Below are positions 26,398-35,220 of a DNA stretch of 64,000 nt, one piece after another (position 1 is the stretch's first letter; each line of letters begins with the position of its first letter). A program made the position numbers and the translations under genes. The notes under the pieces were generated by a model. That model saw only the letters and a program-made list of their open reading frames with translations. It had not been told where the DNA came from and did not search any database. This DNA comes from JANOBD01 sp031411495 (GTDB lineage Bacteria > Planctomycetota > Phycisphaerae > Tepidisphaerales > Tepidisphaeraceae): assembly GCA_031411495.1 (NCBI GenBank), contig JANOBD010000100.1, positions 1-64,000 of the forward strand, read 5' to 3'.

Positions 26398-27888
26398 ATG
26401 ACACGCAGCACCACCGAATCGGAACACACCGCACGTCACTCACTCATTCGCCGCAACCCTTCACGTTCACAACCGATCCTGGCCGCCCTCGACTCGCTTG
26501 AATCGCGCACGCTTCTAGCGACAGATTTCTATCTCGCGTTCGACTTCCAGCACGGCGCCGATCAGACCGCCGACGGCTACATCGCCGACACCGGCAAGGC
26601 CTATTCGCGCCAGACGGATGCGAAGTTCGGCTGGAACGCCGACAACTCTGGCCATACGCGAAACCGCCACAGCGACGAAATCCTCCGCTACGACACCATC
26701 GCCTTCATGGGCATCGGCAACAGCGCAACGAAATGGGAGCTCGGCCTGCAGCCGGGACTGTACGAAGTCGGCGTCGTCGCCGGCGACGCCAGGTACGCGG
26801 ACGGCAACTACGTCATCAAGGCCGAATCGTCCACGGTCATCAACGCGGCGCCGACCGCGCACCACAAGTTTGCCAAAGGCTATTCCCAGGTCTGGGTGAG
26901 CGATGGCCGGCTCACGCTCAGCAGCGGCGCGAGCGCCGTCGGTAACAAGCTGGTGAGCGTCACCGTGCGCAAGCTGGAACAGTCGACCGCGCAGTCGGCC
27001 GGCAACCCCGGCACGCCGAGCACGCCAGCGACGCCGTCGACCCCGTCGACTCCCACGAGTGGCGGATCGAACGCCGGTGGCAATACGCCCGTCGCGATCG
27101 TCAATCACTCCGCTGTCGCCGGCATCGTCAACAACGAGATGCCGGTGTCGCAGGCGATCCCGATCATGAAGTCGCTCGGGATGAAGAGCGTCCGCATCTG
27201 GTACGGCATCAACAACTGGAATGCCGGCGTCGATACCGGCGATATCCAGAAGGCCGCGGCGTACAAGGCCGCGGGATTCAGTGTCACCGTCGCGTTCGTC
27301 TCGAAAAAGGTCGGCGACGCATCGACGGTGAAGGGCTATTTCCAGAAGCTCGCGAATCGTGCGGATGTCCGCGCCGCCGTCGACTACTGGGAAATCGGCA
27401 ACGAGATGAACATGAGCTCGTTCTGGAACAGCTCGCTCAAGAGTTATGTCACCAACTACCTCAAGCCTGCTTACGAGGCGATTCACCCGTTCGCCGGCGA
27501 GAAAGTGATCGGCGGCGGCGTGACGTGGGACGTCAACGCCGCGAAGACGCTGCAGGCTGCCGGCTACAGCAACTATTGCGATTTCGCCGGCTTCCACCCC
27601 TACGGCGAGAGCGGCGCGATCGTTGCCCAGCGTGTCGCCGCCGCGAGGGTCGCGTTCAACAACAAGCCGCTGATCGTGACGGAGTGGAACGTGCAATTCG
27701 TTTCAGATCCCAACAAGTGGGCCCGGGAGATCAGCATCGCCGCCCAGGCGCTGGCCAAGACTACCGTGCTCAGCTACTACTACGCGTTGAAAGTCGACGG
27801 CTCGCACGTCGGCAAAGGCGGCGCGGTCTACAGCAACGGCACCCGCAACGCCCTTTTCTTCAACGCGATCAAGAGCTGGACGGCATAA
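26398..27888 (+). CDS. LEPR-XLL exported glycoside hydrolase, clan GH-A-like, with N-terminal binding module
   Basis: After a polar leader the protein has LDSLESRTLLATDFYLAFDF, the LEPR-XLL-type signature. Next comes a malectin-/galactose-binding-like domain (about residues 38-190: GYIADTGKAYSRQTDAKFGW, EILRYDTIAFM, VGVVAGDARYADGNYVIKAE), a Thr/Pro/Ser linker (about 205-225), and a TIM-barrel domain with IPIMKSLGMKSVRIWYGINN, the acid/base glutamate in YWEIGNEMNM and the nucleophile glutamate in PLIVTEWNVQF. These two glutamates are the clan GH-A pattern (GH5/GH39/GH51-like); the substrate is not readable. CGGAGG at 26381-26386 suits ATG 26398; ATG 26389 is too close. Confidence 0.8.
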   Translation: MTRSTTESEHTARHSLIRRNPSRSQPILAALDSLESRTLLATDFYLAFDFQHGADQTADGYIADTGKAYSRQTDAKFGWNADNSGHTRNRHSDEILRYDTIAFMGIGNSATKWELGLQPGLYEVGVVAGDARYADGNYVIKAESSTVINAAPTAHHKFAKGYSQVWVSDGRLTLSSGASAVGNKLVSVTVRKLEQSTAQSAGNPGTPSTPATPSTPSTPTSGGSNAGGNTPVAIVNHSAVAGIVNNEMPVSQAIPIMKSLGMKSVRIWYGINNWNAGVDTGDIQKAAAYKAAGFSVTVAFVSKKVGDASTVKGYFQKLANRADVRAAVDYWEIGNEMNMSSFWNSSLKSYVTNYLKPAYEAIHPFAGEKVIGGGVTWDVNAAKTLQAAGYSNYCDFAGFHPYGESGAIVAQRVAAARVAFNNKPLIVTEWNVQFVSDPNKWAREISIAAQALAKTTVLSYYYALKVDGSHVGKGGAVYSNGTRNALFFNAIKSWTA

Positions 27889-27949
27889 TCGTTCGCGTCC
27901 TTCGGGCACGCACCCGTGCGTGCAGCAGAACTGCGCTCAGTGAACGTTC

Positions 27950-27996
27950 AAGGGTCATTTCTCTTTTCGCGTCGGCGGAAAAGAGAAATGACCCTT
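27950..27996. terminator. Strong bidirectional rho-independent terminator
   Basis: A perfect 19-base-pair stem (AAGGGTCATTTCTCTTTTC, 27950-27968, with its inverse at 27978-27996) has T-rich flanks on both sides and lies between the convergent glycoside hydrolase and PEP-CTERM genes. A second perfect hairpin GCACGCAC/GTGCGTGC lies just upstream at 27906-27923. Confidence 0.9.
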
Positions 27997-28017
27997 TTTG
28001 TTCGATGGCGATGCTCC

Positions 28018-28806
28018 TTACCGGCGCCGACGCAGCCCCACCGCGAGTGCGCTGAGCGTCGCGAGGCTCGTCGGCTCGGGAACGACCGGTTCCGCGAAGT
28101 AGTAGCCGACGCCATCGCCGATGTTGTTCAAGGCGGGAAGATTCCCGAAGACGACGATCTCCTGCGTGCCGGCGGGGATGTTGTTCCAGAACGTCGCGCT
28201 GGTGTGCGTACCGATGCCGCCGTTGATCACTTGGCCCGGAGAGATTTCGCCGGTGGCGGTGTTCAGATCCAGTTCATGCCGGCCTTGCACCTGCGTCTGG
28301 TTGTCCTGCCTGCCATAGACCTGTAGCGAAGTCGGGTTCACCTGCGAGCCGCCAGCGTTGACGAGTTGGAGTTGATAGACCGGCGGTCCGCCCACCGGCC
28401 GCGTGACCTCATCGGTCGTGTTCCACATGCCGAAGATCGTAGCCGGCGTGATGTTGTAGTTCAGCAGCGAGAAGCGCACGACCGAGGTGTGGTTGTAGAC
28501 GGTCTGCGCGAGATGTCCCTTCACTTGTCCGCTACCGGGGAAGGTATTGGTGAACTGCGACGGGAAGATGGCGGTATTGATGTTGTCCGAAGCGCCCGCC
28601 CCGCCGGCCGAGAACGAGTGGGTGACGTTGATCGTTGCGCCGGTTTGCGTGCTCACAAACTGGCTGGTGGTCGCGCCGGTCTGGTTGACGTTCAAAAACG
28701 TATAGTTCACCGCGAGCGACTCGCGGGCCAAGCCAAGCGATGCGATCGCGACGGCAGCCAACAGACGTAGATTCGACAGCTTCGGAATCAAAGTCATGTG
28801 AGACAT
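28018..28806 (-). CDS. Secreted PEP-CTERM protein, unknown body
   Basis: The 262-residue protein has a signal peptide (about residues 1-32, LRLLAAVAIASLGLARESLA) and the short sorting tail VVPEPTSLATLSALAVGLRRRR. The body is Asn/Thr/Gly-rich and predicted mostly beta (TSQFVSTQTGATINVTHSFS, YQLQLVNAGGSQVNPTSLQV), resembling choice-of-anchor type PEP-CTERM proteins without a recognised fold. GGAGG precedes ATG 28806 by six bases. Confidence 0.82.
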   Translation of the reverse strand: MSHMTLIPKLSNLRLLAAVAIASLGLARESLAVNYTFLNVNQTGATTSQFVSTQTGATINVTHSFSAGGAGASDNINTAIFPSQFTNTFPGSGQVKGHLAQTVYNHTSVVRFSLLNYNITPATIFGMWNTTDEVTRPVGGPPVYQLQLVNAGGSQVNPTSLQVYGRQDNQTQVQGRHELDLNTATGEISPGQVINGGIGTHTSATFWNNIPAGTQEIVVFGNLPALNNIGDGVGYYFAEPVVPEPTSLATLSALAVGLRRRR

Positions 28807-29015
28807 CGGAACCTCCGGGAAATGGGTTTTGTTTACTTTCGCGATCCTTTCACGTTGATCGCAGATACGGTGACTACTCCCGATTCACGCCGGTTCTGAC
28901 AGTTATTCGAGATTTCGCGGATCGCTCATCGCCGAGCCAGCGAAGCTGCATTCCGCTCCGTTTTCACTACGATGTCGCTCCCCGCCAGATGTCTGGCGAT
29001 TTAGGAGCAAACCTC

Positions 29016-30893
29016 ATGATCAAAGTTGCCATGATCGGCGCCGGTTCGGTGGTCTTTTCGCGGACGCTCACCGGAGACCTGCTCAGCTTCCCCGAGTTTC
29101 GAGATGCCACATTCACGTACATGGATGTCGATCGAGAGCGCCTCGACGTCGGCGCAGCGCTCTGCAAGAAGATCGCCAGGAGCCTCGGCGCGAGCCCGAA
29201 AATCGAAACCACCCAGGACCGCAAGGAAGCCCTCCGCGGCGCGGATTTCGTCATCGTCATGGTGCAGGTCGGCGGCTTCGACAACACGCTCGTGGACTTC
29301 GAGATCCCGCGCAAGTACGGGCTGAACTTCACCATCGCCGACACCACCGGGCCCGGCGGCCTCGTGCGGGCGCTCCGCACCTATCCGTTCTATCGCGACC
29401 TCGTGCGCGATGCCCTCGAGGTCGCCCCCAACGCCTACATCCTCAATTACACCAACCCCATGTCGATGAACATGCAGTCCATCTACCGCAACGGCCACAC
29501 CCGCGCGGTCGGGCTCTGTCACAGCGTACAAGGCACGTTTAACCAGCTCATGGGGTACATCGGCGAGAAGCCTGCAGACATCGCGTTCCAGTGTGCCGGC
29601 ATCAACCACATGGCGTTCTATCTGAAGATCGCCAAGAACAACGTCGATCTCTATCCGCGGTTGTTCACCGCGATGAACGACCCCAAGGTCTACAACACCA
29701 ACAAGGTCCGTTTCGAACTGATGCGCCGGCTCGGCTACTTCGTCACCGAAAGCTCCGAGCACAGTGCCGAGTACTGCCCATACTTCATCCCGCACGGCAA
29801 GGAATACATTCAGAAATACGACGTACCGATCGACGAATACCTGCGCCGCTGCGACGGCATCGTCGACGAGTTCGCGCGTCAGAAGAAGCTCGCCGAGAGC
29901 GATGAGCCGCTGAGCCATCGCCTGAGTCCCGAATACGGCTCGCAGATCATTCACTCGATCGCCACCGGCACGCCGCGCGTCGTCTACGGGAACATGCCCA
30001 ACGGCGGATCGATCTCGAACATGCCGCGCAACGCCATCGCCGAAGTGCCGACGCTGGTCGATCGCGCGGGGCTGCAGTTCACGACCGTTGGCGAACTGCC
30101 GCCGCAGCTCATCGCGTACATGAACCCGCACATCACGCAGCACGAGCTCTTCATCCGCGCCGCGCTGGAAGGCCGGCGCGATCATCTCTATCAGGCTGCG
30201 ATGTTCGACCCGCTCACGGCGGCGACGGTGCCGATGGATAAGATCGTCGACATGATGGACGAGCTCATCGCCGGCCACGGCTTCGAAGGCCAGGGCGGCT
30301 TCCTGCCGAAGCTGGATGCGAAGAAGAGCCTCGTACCCGGCAGCGGCAAGACGTTTCACCCGCCGAGCCCCAAAGAACTCCGCGACAGCTGGGACAAGGC
30401 CCAGAAGGACGCGAACGCTGACAGCATCCACGAATGGAAGATCATCGGACCGTTCAAGCAGGACGGGAACACCGATGCGATGACGCTGCTCGAGACGCCC
30501 TTCGAAATCGAATCGAGCATCACGAAGGACGCGCCGATCGACTTTGCGCAACAATCTTCCGGCAAATCATGGAAGACCGCGCCGACGAGCAAGCGCGGCT
30601 TCCTCAACGCCAACGACCAGCTCGGCCGAACCGATTTCTGCGTCGCGTACGGCTATGCCGAAGTCGAGTGCGTCCAGCCGCGGGAGTGCGTGATCCGCTG
30701 CGGCTCGGATGATGGGATCAAGCTCTGGCTCAACGGCAAGCTCGTCCACACGCTCAACGCGCTGCGCGGATTCTCGCTGAGCGACGAGGTGACCGTCCAA
30801 CTCCGCGCCGGCGTCAATCGAATCCTCGTCAAAGTGAGCCAGCACGACGGCGGCTGGGGCTGGGGCGTCAGCGTGCCGAAGGCGAACTTTTGA
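29016..30893 (+). CDS. Family 4 glycoside hydrolase (alpha-galactosidase/glucosidase-like) fused to a C-terminal beta-sandwich module
   Basis: The first ~465 residues are a GH4 enzyme, which uses NAD and a divalent metal for redox-assisted hydrolysis of glycosides. MIKVAMIGAGSVVFSRTLTG is the NAD-binding loop; FVIVMVQVGGFDNT, ILNYTNPMSMNM, GLCHSVQGTFNQLMG (metal cysteine), CAGINHMAF and SSEHSAEYCPYF follow. About 150 further residues (from HEWKIIGPF) form a separate domain with VIRCGSDDGIKLWLNGKLVH and VTVQLRAGVNRILVKVSQHD, resembling PA14/galactose-binding-type 'cold-shock-like' sandwich modules seen after planctomycete secreted enzymes. No signal peptide is present. AGGAG (29003-29007) precedes ATG 29016; a longer upstream frame is rejected. 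Confidence 0.9.
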   Translation: MIKVAMIGAGSVVFSRTLTGDLLSFPEFRDATFTYMDVDRERLDVGAALCKKIARSLGASPKIETTQDRKEALRGADFVIVMVQVGGFDNTLVDFEIPRKYGLNFTIADTTGPGGLVRALRTYPFYRDLVRDALEVAPNAYILNYTNPMSMNMQSIYRNGHTRAVGLCHSVQGTFNQLMGYIGEKPADIAFQCAGINHMAFYLKIAKNNVDLYPRLFTAMNDPKVYNTNKVRFELMRRLGYFVTESSEHSAEYCPYFIPHGKEYIQKYDVPIDEYLRRCDGIVDEFARQKKLAESDEPLSHRLSPEYGSQIIHSIATGTPRVVYGNMPNGGSISNMPRNAIAEVPTLVDRAGLQFTTVGELPPQLIAYMNPHITQHELFIRAALEGRRDHLYQAAMFDPLTAATVPMDKIVDMMDELIAGHGFEGQGGFLPKLDAKKSLVPGSGKTFHPPSPKELRDSWDKAQKDANADSIHEWKIIGPFKQDGNTDAMTLLETPFEIESSITKDAPIDFAQQSSGKSWKTAPTSKRGFLNANDQLGRTDFCVAYGYAEVECVQPRECVIRCGSDDGIKLWLNGKLVHTLNALRGFSLSDEVTVQLRAGVNRILVKVSQHDGGWGWGVSVPKANF

Positions 30894-33431
30894 TCACTCC
30901 GCGAGAAGCATCTGGCCGAACGAGATACGTTTCGTCGGAGATGGGGTGTTGAGCCCGGCACCGTTGCCGTAGTGTTGAGCCACGAGCAGCAGATCGTCGA
31001 AGGTCACCATCCCCGCGGCATCGTAGTTGAGGTTACCTTGGATAAAGGTGCGACCCGCGAGGCCGAAGTTCTGCGCGACGATCAAGAGATCGGAGAAGTC
31101 CACTCGACGATCGCGGTTGGCGTCGCCGCCGAGGATGAAGAAGTCCACAGTCGCATCAGGCGAGAGCGGGATACCCCCCACTCCCTGCACGGTGCCCGCG
31201 GCAACGGTGGCACGATAGTTTCCGTTTGCGAGGGCGGCGGGCAGAACGAATGTCGCCGTGCGCGTCGTACTGTTGTATGAGACTGAACTCGCCGATGAGG
31301 TCACGTTGGTATCCGTGTTCCTCAGGATCAGATCGCTTGCTGCCAGCGTGCTGGTCGCCAACGCGGCATTGAAAGTCACTCGCACCACCGGGCCGCCCGT
31401 TCCGTTTACGTCGAACGTGGTGGACGTGGCAGCGATGCCCGAAGGCGTGACCGTCAGCAGCGCTTCTCGTCGCGAACCGTTGAGCGTTGCGACGATGAGC
31501 GTGCCCACCGAAGAGTCCCAACCGCTGGGAAGCGTGGTGAGCGCCGATTGCACCGTGACGCTGGTCTGACCCGCGGGGACGAACGCCACCGCGGGAACAC
31601 TCCCGACATCGATTCGACCGCTGCTGAGTTGCACGTTCACGCCACCGGCGGGCGCGGGGGAGTTGAGGGTGACCGTGATCTGGGTCCGTGTGCCGCGCGG
31701 CAGGAGCGTTGGCGCCAGGATCAAGCCCAGTACACTCGCGGCCGCAGGACCGGTATTGACGATGCGCGTGACAAATCCATCACTCACTTCACCCCAGCCG
31801 TTCGCGCCGCCGTTCGCCGGCTGAGCGGCATTGGCGGTGATCGGGAACGACATTGAACGCGTCTCGCCCACCGCGATGGCGTTTCCGTCGAGATCGAGCG
31901 CGATGCTTCGGCCGAAGGTTTGGTTTCCGAGGTACGTGGAGTAGGCGAGTGAAGAACCATCTGGCGAGAGACGCGTTACGAAACCCGTCTCGGGCGTGTA
32001 AGCCGGATAGGTGCCTCCGCCCTGCAGCGGGTCGTGAATGGGAAACCGGTCCGACTGGGTTTTTCCCGCGATGGTCGCGAAGCCACTCGAATCGATTGCG
32101 ATTCCCCATGCCTGGTCCATCCCCTGACCGCCAGTGCCGTTGTTGAGCGTGGGTCCGCCGACATAGGTCGAGTAGAGCAGAGAGCCGCCGTCGGGCGTGA
32201 ACTTGGTGACGAAGGCATCCTCCGTGAGCGCGAACGTCGACCCTTCACTCAGGAAGCCGCTATGCCGGGGTTGAAACGCCCGTGGGGTGGTCGGAAAGTT
32301 CCACGTGTTGTTGCCGTAGTCGGGCGAGTCCTGGTAGGTCGGCTTGTAAGAGTCGGTAAAGCCAGTCACATACGCGTGGCCGGCGGCGTCGATCGCGACG
32401 CCGCGCCCGTAATCGCGTCCGCCTAATTCGCTGAATGCGCCGCCCAGGTAGGTGCCGAACTCCAGTGCGCTTCCGGTCGTGTTGAACTTGACGAGGAACG
32501 CGTCTTGAGCCCCTCCTAGCGTTCGGTCGAACGCTCCCGGTGTGGTAGGGAACTCGGCGGACCGCGTGTCGCCGACGACGTACGCGTGTCCGGCCGAATC
32601 GACCGCAATGCCTTCGCCGAACTCATATCCACCGCCTCCACCCAGCGAGTTCGCACCTCCCAGCAGGGTGGAATACAACAATGCGGACCCGGTGGAATTG
32701 AGCTTGGTGACGAATGCGTCGACCGTGTCATCGCCGACAAATGCGGTCTTGAGTGCGCCAGGTGTGGTGGGAAAATCGCGCGTGTTGGTCGTGGAATAGT
32801 CGTAGGTGTGGCCGGTTATATAGGCGTTGCCGGCCGAATCGACGGCAATGTCACGCGCGTAATCGGCGAACTCCCCGCCGATCCGAGCCGAGTAGACAAG
32901 CCCGCGCCCATCCGGGGTGAGCTTGGTGACGAACGCATCCCAATCGTACTGCGGCGAGTTGTAGGCGCCAGGCGTGATAGGAAAGTCGTTGGCCTGTAGT
33001 TCACCGGTCACATAAGCGCTGCCACTCGCGTCGACCGCAATTCCCTGGCCGACGGTGTAGCTGCCCCATCCGCCGCCGAGCAGGGTCGAATACGCTACCG
33101 TTCCGTCGGGATTGTATTTGGTGACAAAGGCGGCAATGTTGGCTTGTTGGCCACCGACCTGAAAGGCGCTGGCAGTCGTCGGAAACGTCTCGGTACTCGC
33201 TTGACCGGTCACGTACACACTGCCGTCCAATCCGACCGCAACATCGTTCACCGCGTCGTAACCGCGGCCGCCAAGATAAGTGGACATTCCGAGCGACGAG
33301 CCAACGCCGGATTCCAGATATGCGGCTGCAAGCAACATGCGGCGCTCAATTTTTTCGATCGGCGTTTTTCGTCGCGATGGGTTGCGGGTACAGACTTGGA
33401 CCGACTTGGCGGAACGGTTTGAGGTGAGCAT
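30894..33431 (-). CDS. LEPR-XLL exported SBBP-repeat beta-propeller protein with dockerin-like C-terminus
   Basis: The 845-residue protein begins with a basic leader and TPIEKIERRMLLAAAYLES (LEPR-XLL type). Some eight SBBP repeats follow (pattern DAFVTKL.PDG..L.YST.LGG and GIAVDSAGHAYV.G.T...FPTTPGAF), forming one or two beta-propellers. After them comes an Ig-/Big-like region (residues about 600-750) and two dockerin-like EF-hand repeats (GGDANRDRRVDFSDLLIVAQ and NYDAAGMVTFDDLLLVAQHY). It is probably a large surface or secreted adhesin-like protein. ACGGAG precedes ATG 33431. No PEP-CTERM is present; the end is ISFGQMLLAE. Only two short stretches separate it from its neighbours. Confidence 0.85.
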   Translation of the reverse strand: MLTSNRSAKSVQVCTRNPSRRKTPIEKIERRMLLAAAYLESGVGSSLGMSTYLGGRGYDAVNDVAVGLDGSVYVTGQASTETFPTTASAFQVGGQQANIAAFVTKYNPDGTVAYSTLLGGGWGSYTVGQGIAVDASGSAYVTGELQANDFPITPGAYNSPQYDWDAFVTKLTPDGRGLVYSARIGGEFADYARDIAVDSAGNAYITGHTYDYSTTNTRDFPTTPGALKTAFVGDDTVDAFVTKLNSTGSALLYSTLLGGANSLGGGGGYEFGEGIAVDSAGHAYVVGDTRSAEFPTTPGAFDRTLGGAQDAFLVKFNTTGSALEFGTYLGGAFSELGGRDYGRGVAIDAAGHAYVTGFTDSYKPTYQDSPDYGNNTWNFPTTPRAFQPRHSGFLSEGSTFALTEDAFVTKFTPDGGSLLYSTYVGGPTLNNGTGGQGMDQAWGIAIDSSGFATIAGKTQSDRFPIHDPLQGGGTYPAYTPETGFVTRLSPDGSSLAYSTYLGNQTFGRSIALDLDGNAIAVGETRSMSFPITANAAQPANGGANGWGEVSDGFVTRIVNTGPAAASVLGLILAPTLLPRGTRTQITVTLNSPAPAGGVNVQLSSGRIDVGSVPAVAFVPAGQTSVTVQSALTTLPSGWDSSVGTLIVATLNGSRREALLTVTPSGIAATSTTFDVNGTGGPVVRVTFNAALATSTLAASDLILRNTDTNVTSSASSVSYNSTTRTATFVLPAALANGNYRATVAAGTVQGVGGIPLSPDATVDFFILGGDANRDRRVDFSDLLIVAQNFGLAGRTFIQGNLNYDAAGMVTFDDLLLVAQHYGNGAGLNTPSPTKRISFGQMLLAE

Positions 33432-33589
33432 AAAAACTCCGTTGCAACCGGCCTGAATGGCAACAAGGTAGGTGAGGGAGACTTGATCCCACCTGCTATA
33501 CACGTTCGTGTGCGGACTTATTCCCCCCGCCCGAGCCGAAGCGACAATTTGCGCCATACTTTCGATTGGCCAGGCCGCGGCATTTTGTC

Positions 33590-35002
33590 TCACACCGAAT
33601 CGGCGTGCCGACGCGCTCGCCTGAAGATGATGAGACTCGCCAGTAGCACCGCTTGGGGCTCTGGAGCCAAAGCTCTCGCCAAGTCCCAATTCTGACGAAA
33701 CTCTTCATCCAAGCCGATCACCGCTGCGCCCTGGTAGTGCTGTGCGAGCAGGAGCAAATCACTGAAGTCCACCACGTGATCGAAATCGAAATCGCCGTCT
33801 GACCAGGTGCCAAGCGCTTTGTAGTGCTGCGCGAGCGTGAGGAGGTCGTTGAAGTCGATGTTCCCATCGGCGTTTGCGTCGCCTGCGGTGGCGGGCGTTG
33901 CGACCGCGATGCCGGTGATGAGATCGGTTGTGATGAAGTGAAACGCGACCTGTCCCGCGTCATTGAAGCCGCCTCGCCGGAAGTAGGCGTCGCGGATCGT
34001 GCCGCCGAAAAGCTGATCGCCGGGGCCGACGATGCGGTCAGCCAAACCGCCGGGCCCATTGAATAGCCCGTTTCCGCCGTTGCCGTAGGAGCCGAAGACG
34101 ATCTCGCCGTTGTTGTTGATGTCGATCCAGCTCACGTTCGGCGTCGCTTCGTTCTGGCTGGCGAACACGGACATCGTTCCGTCCGGCTGGCGGAGGATGA
34201 TCTCATCGACATACAAGTTTGAATCGTAGCTGCCGAGGAAGGCGATCTGTCCGGCGTCATTCATGTCCTGCCACGTATCGACGTCGAACAGCGGGCCATC
34301 GGTTTCGACGACCGCCGTCGCCCGGGTGTTGCCACGATAAATTCCCTCGACGCGGCCATACCCGGTATCGGTCCATGTTTGTGCCTGATGAATTGTCTGT
34401 GCGCTGGCGTTGATGACCGCCTGGCCGGAGTCGAGCGTGCGGAAGTTCTCTGGCGGGCCGTTGAACGTATTGTCGGCGAGAATCGTTGTGGTTTCGCTGC
34501 CGATATTGCCCAGGAGAACGCGCTCGTGGTTCCTGCGCGGGTTGTAGGTGTAAAGTCCCAGGCTCTCGGCGATGAGCACTTGGCCGGCGTTGTTGAGAGA
34601 TACCGGAGAGACGCCTCCAACGCGACCATTGGCTAGGTTGATCTCCGTATTCGTGTTCGCGAACACACCCGTCACTCCCGTGGCGCGAACCTTTCCGGCG
34701 AAAACGATGTCGCCGTTGTCGTTCATCTGGAAGAAGGTGGCGAATGACTGAAACGGACCGGTGCTGTAGTCGGAGATGATCGCATCAGCCACGAAGTCCG
34801 ACCCGCGGACGATTGCCGAGCCGACGCCCGCCTTCGTCACCGCATACGCGACCTGGCCGCGGTTGTTGATGACAGGCGAACTGAAACTGTACTTCAAGTT
34901 GGGATCGACCACGACAGGCGCGATGACGTACGGCGCGCGCTGCGCGAAAAGAGTTGCCGACGACAACGCGACCGCCGAACCAATCAGTTGTCCCCGAATC
35001 AT
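33590..35002 (-). CDS. Secreted PEP-CTERM protein with dockerin-like repeats
   Basis: The 470-residue protein has a signal peptide (MIRGQLIGSAVALSSATLFA), a body of repeated 'xxINNxGxVxF/xxLNNAGQVxF' motifs (SPVINNRGQVAYAV, FQMNDNGDIVFAG, VSLNNAGQVLIAE, MNDAGQIAFLG) like the choice-of-anchor/DUF7453 beta-propellers, two dockerin-like EF-hand segments (DANADGNIDFNDLLTLAQHY and DFDFDHVVDFSDLLLLAQHY) and a C-terminal APEPQAVLLASLIIFRRARR sorting tail. AAGGAG precedes ATG 35002; the upstream frame extension is not used. It is the middle one of three neighbouring minus-strand genes with the same DFxDLLxxAQxY motif. Confidence 0.85.
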   Translation of the reverse strand: MIRGQLIGSAVALSSATLFAQRAPYVIAPVVVDPNLKYSFSSPVINNRGQVAYAVTKAGVGSAIVRGSDFVADAIISDYSTGPFQSFATFFQMNDNGDIVFAGKVRATGVTGVFANTNTEINLANGRVGGVSPVSLNNAGQVLIAESLGLYTYNPRRNHERVLLGNIGSETTTILADNTFNGPPENFRTLDSGQAVINASAQTIHQAQTWTDTGYGRVEGIYRGNTRATAVVETDGPLFDVDTWQDMNDAGQIAFLGSYDSNLYVDEIILRQPDGTMSVFASQNEATPNVSWIDINNNGEIVFGSYGNGGNGLFNGPGGLADRIVGPGDQLFGGTIRDAYFRRGGFNDAGQVAFHFITTDLITGIAVATPATAGDANADGNIDFNDLLTLAQHYKALGTWSDGDFDFDHVVDFSDLLLLAQHYQGAAVIGLDEEFRQNWDLARALAPEPQAVLLASLIIFRRARRHADSV

Positions 35003-35220
35003 GTGCACTCCTTGCCACTGGCCCACCGAATGCTGTTGAGATGACGAATGAATCATGGCGACACATTCCTGACGTGCCATCCGTGAAAACCTGTCCCGAT
35101 CAAATTGCGAAGGGACATCCGATGAATGAGCACGCCCGATGCCCGGAATATTCCCTTATGACAATTTGGTGACGCCAATGGCCTGAGGAGTACGTGTGTG
35201 ACGACGTCGTTGGCGTCGCG

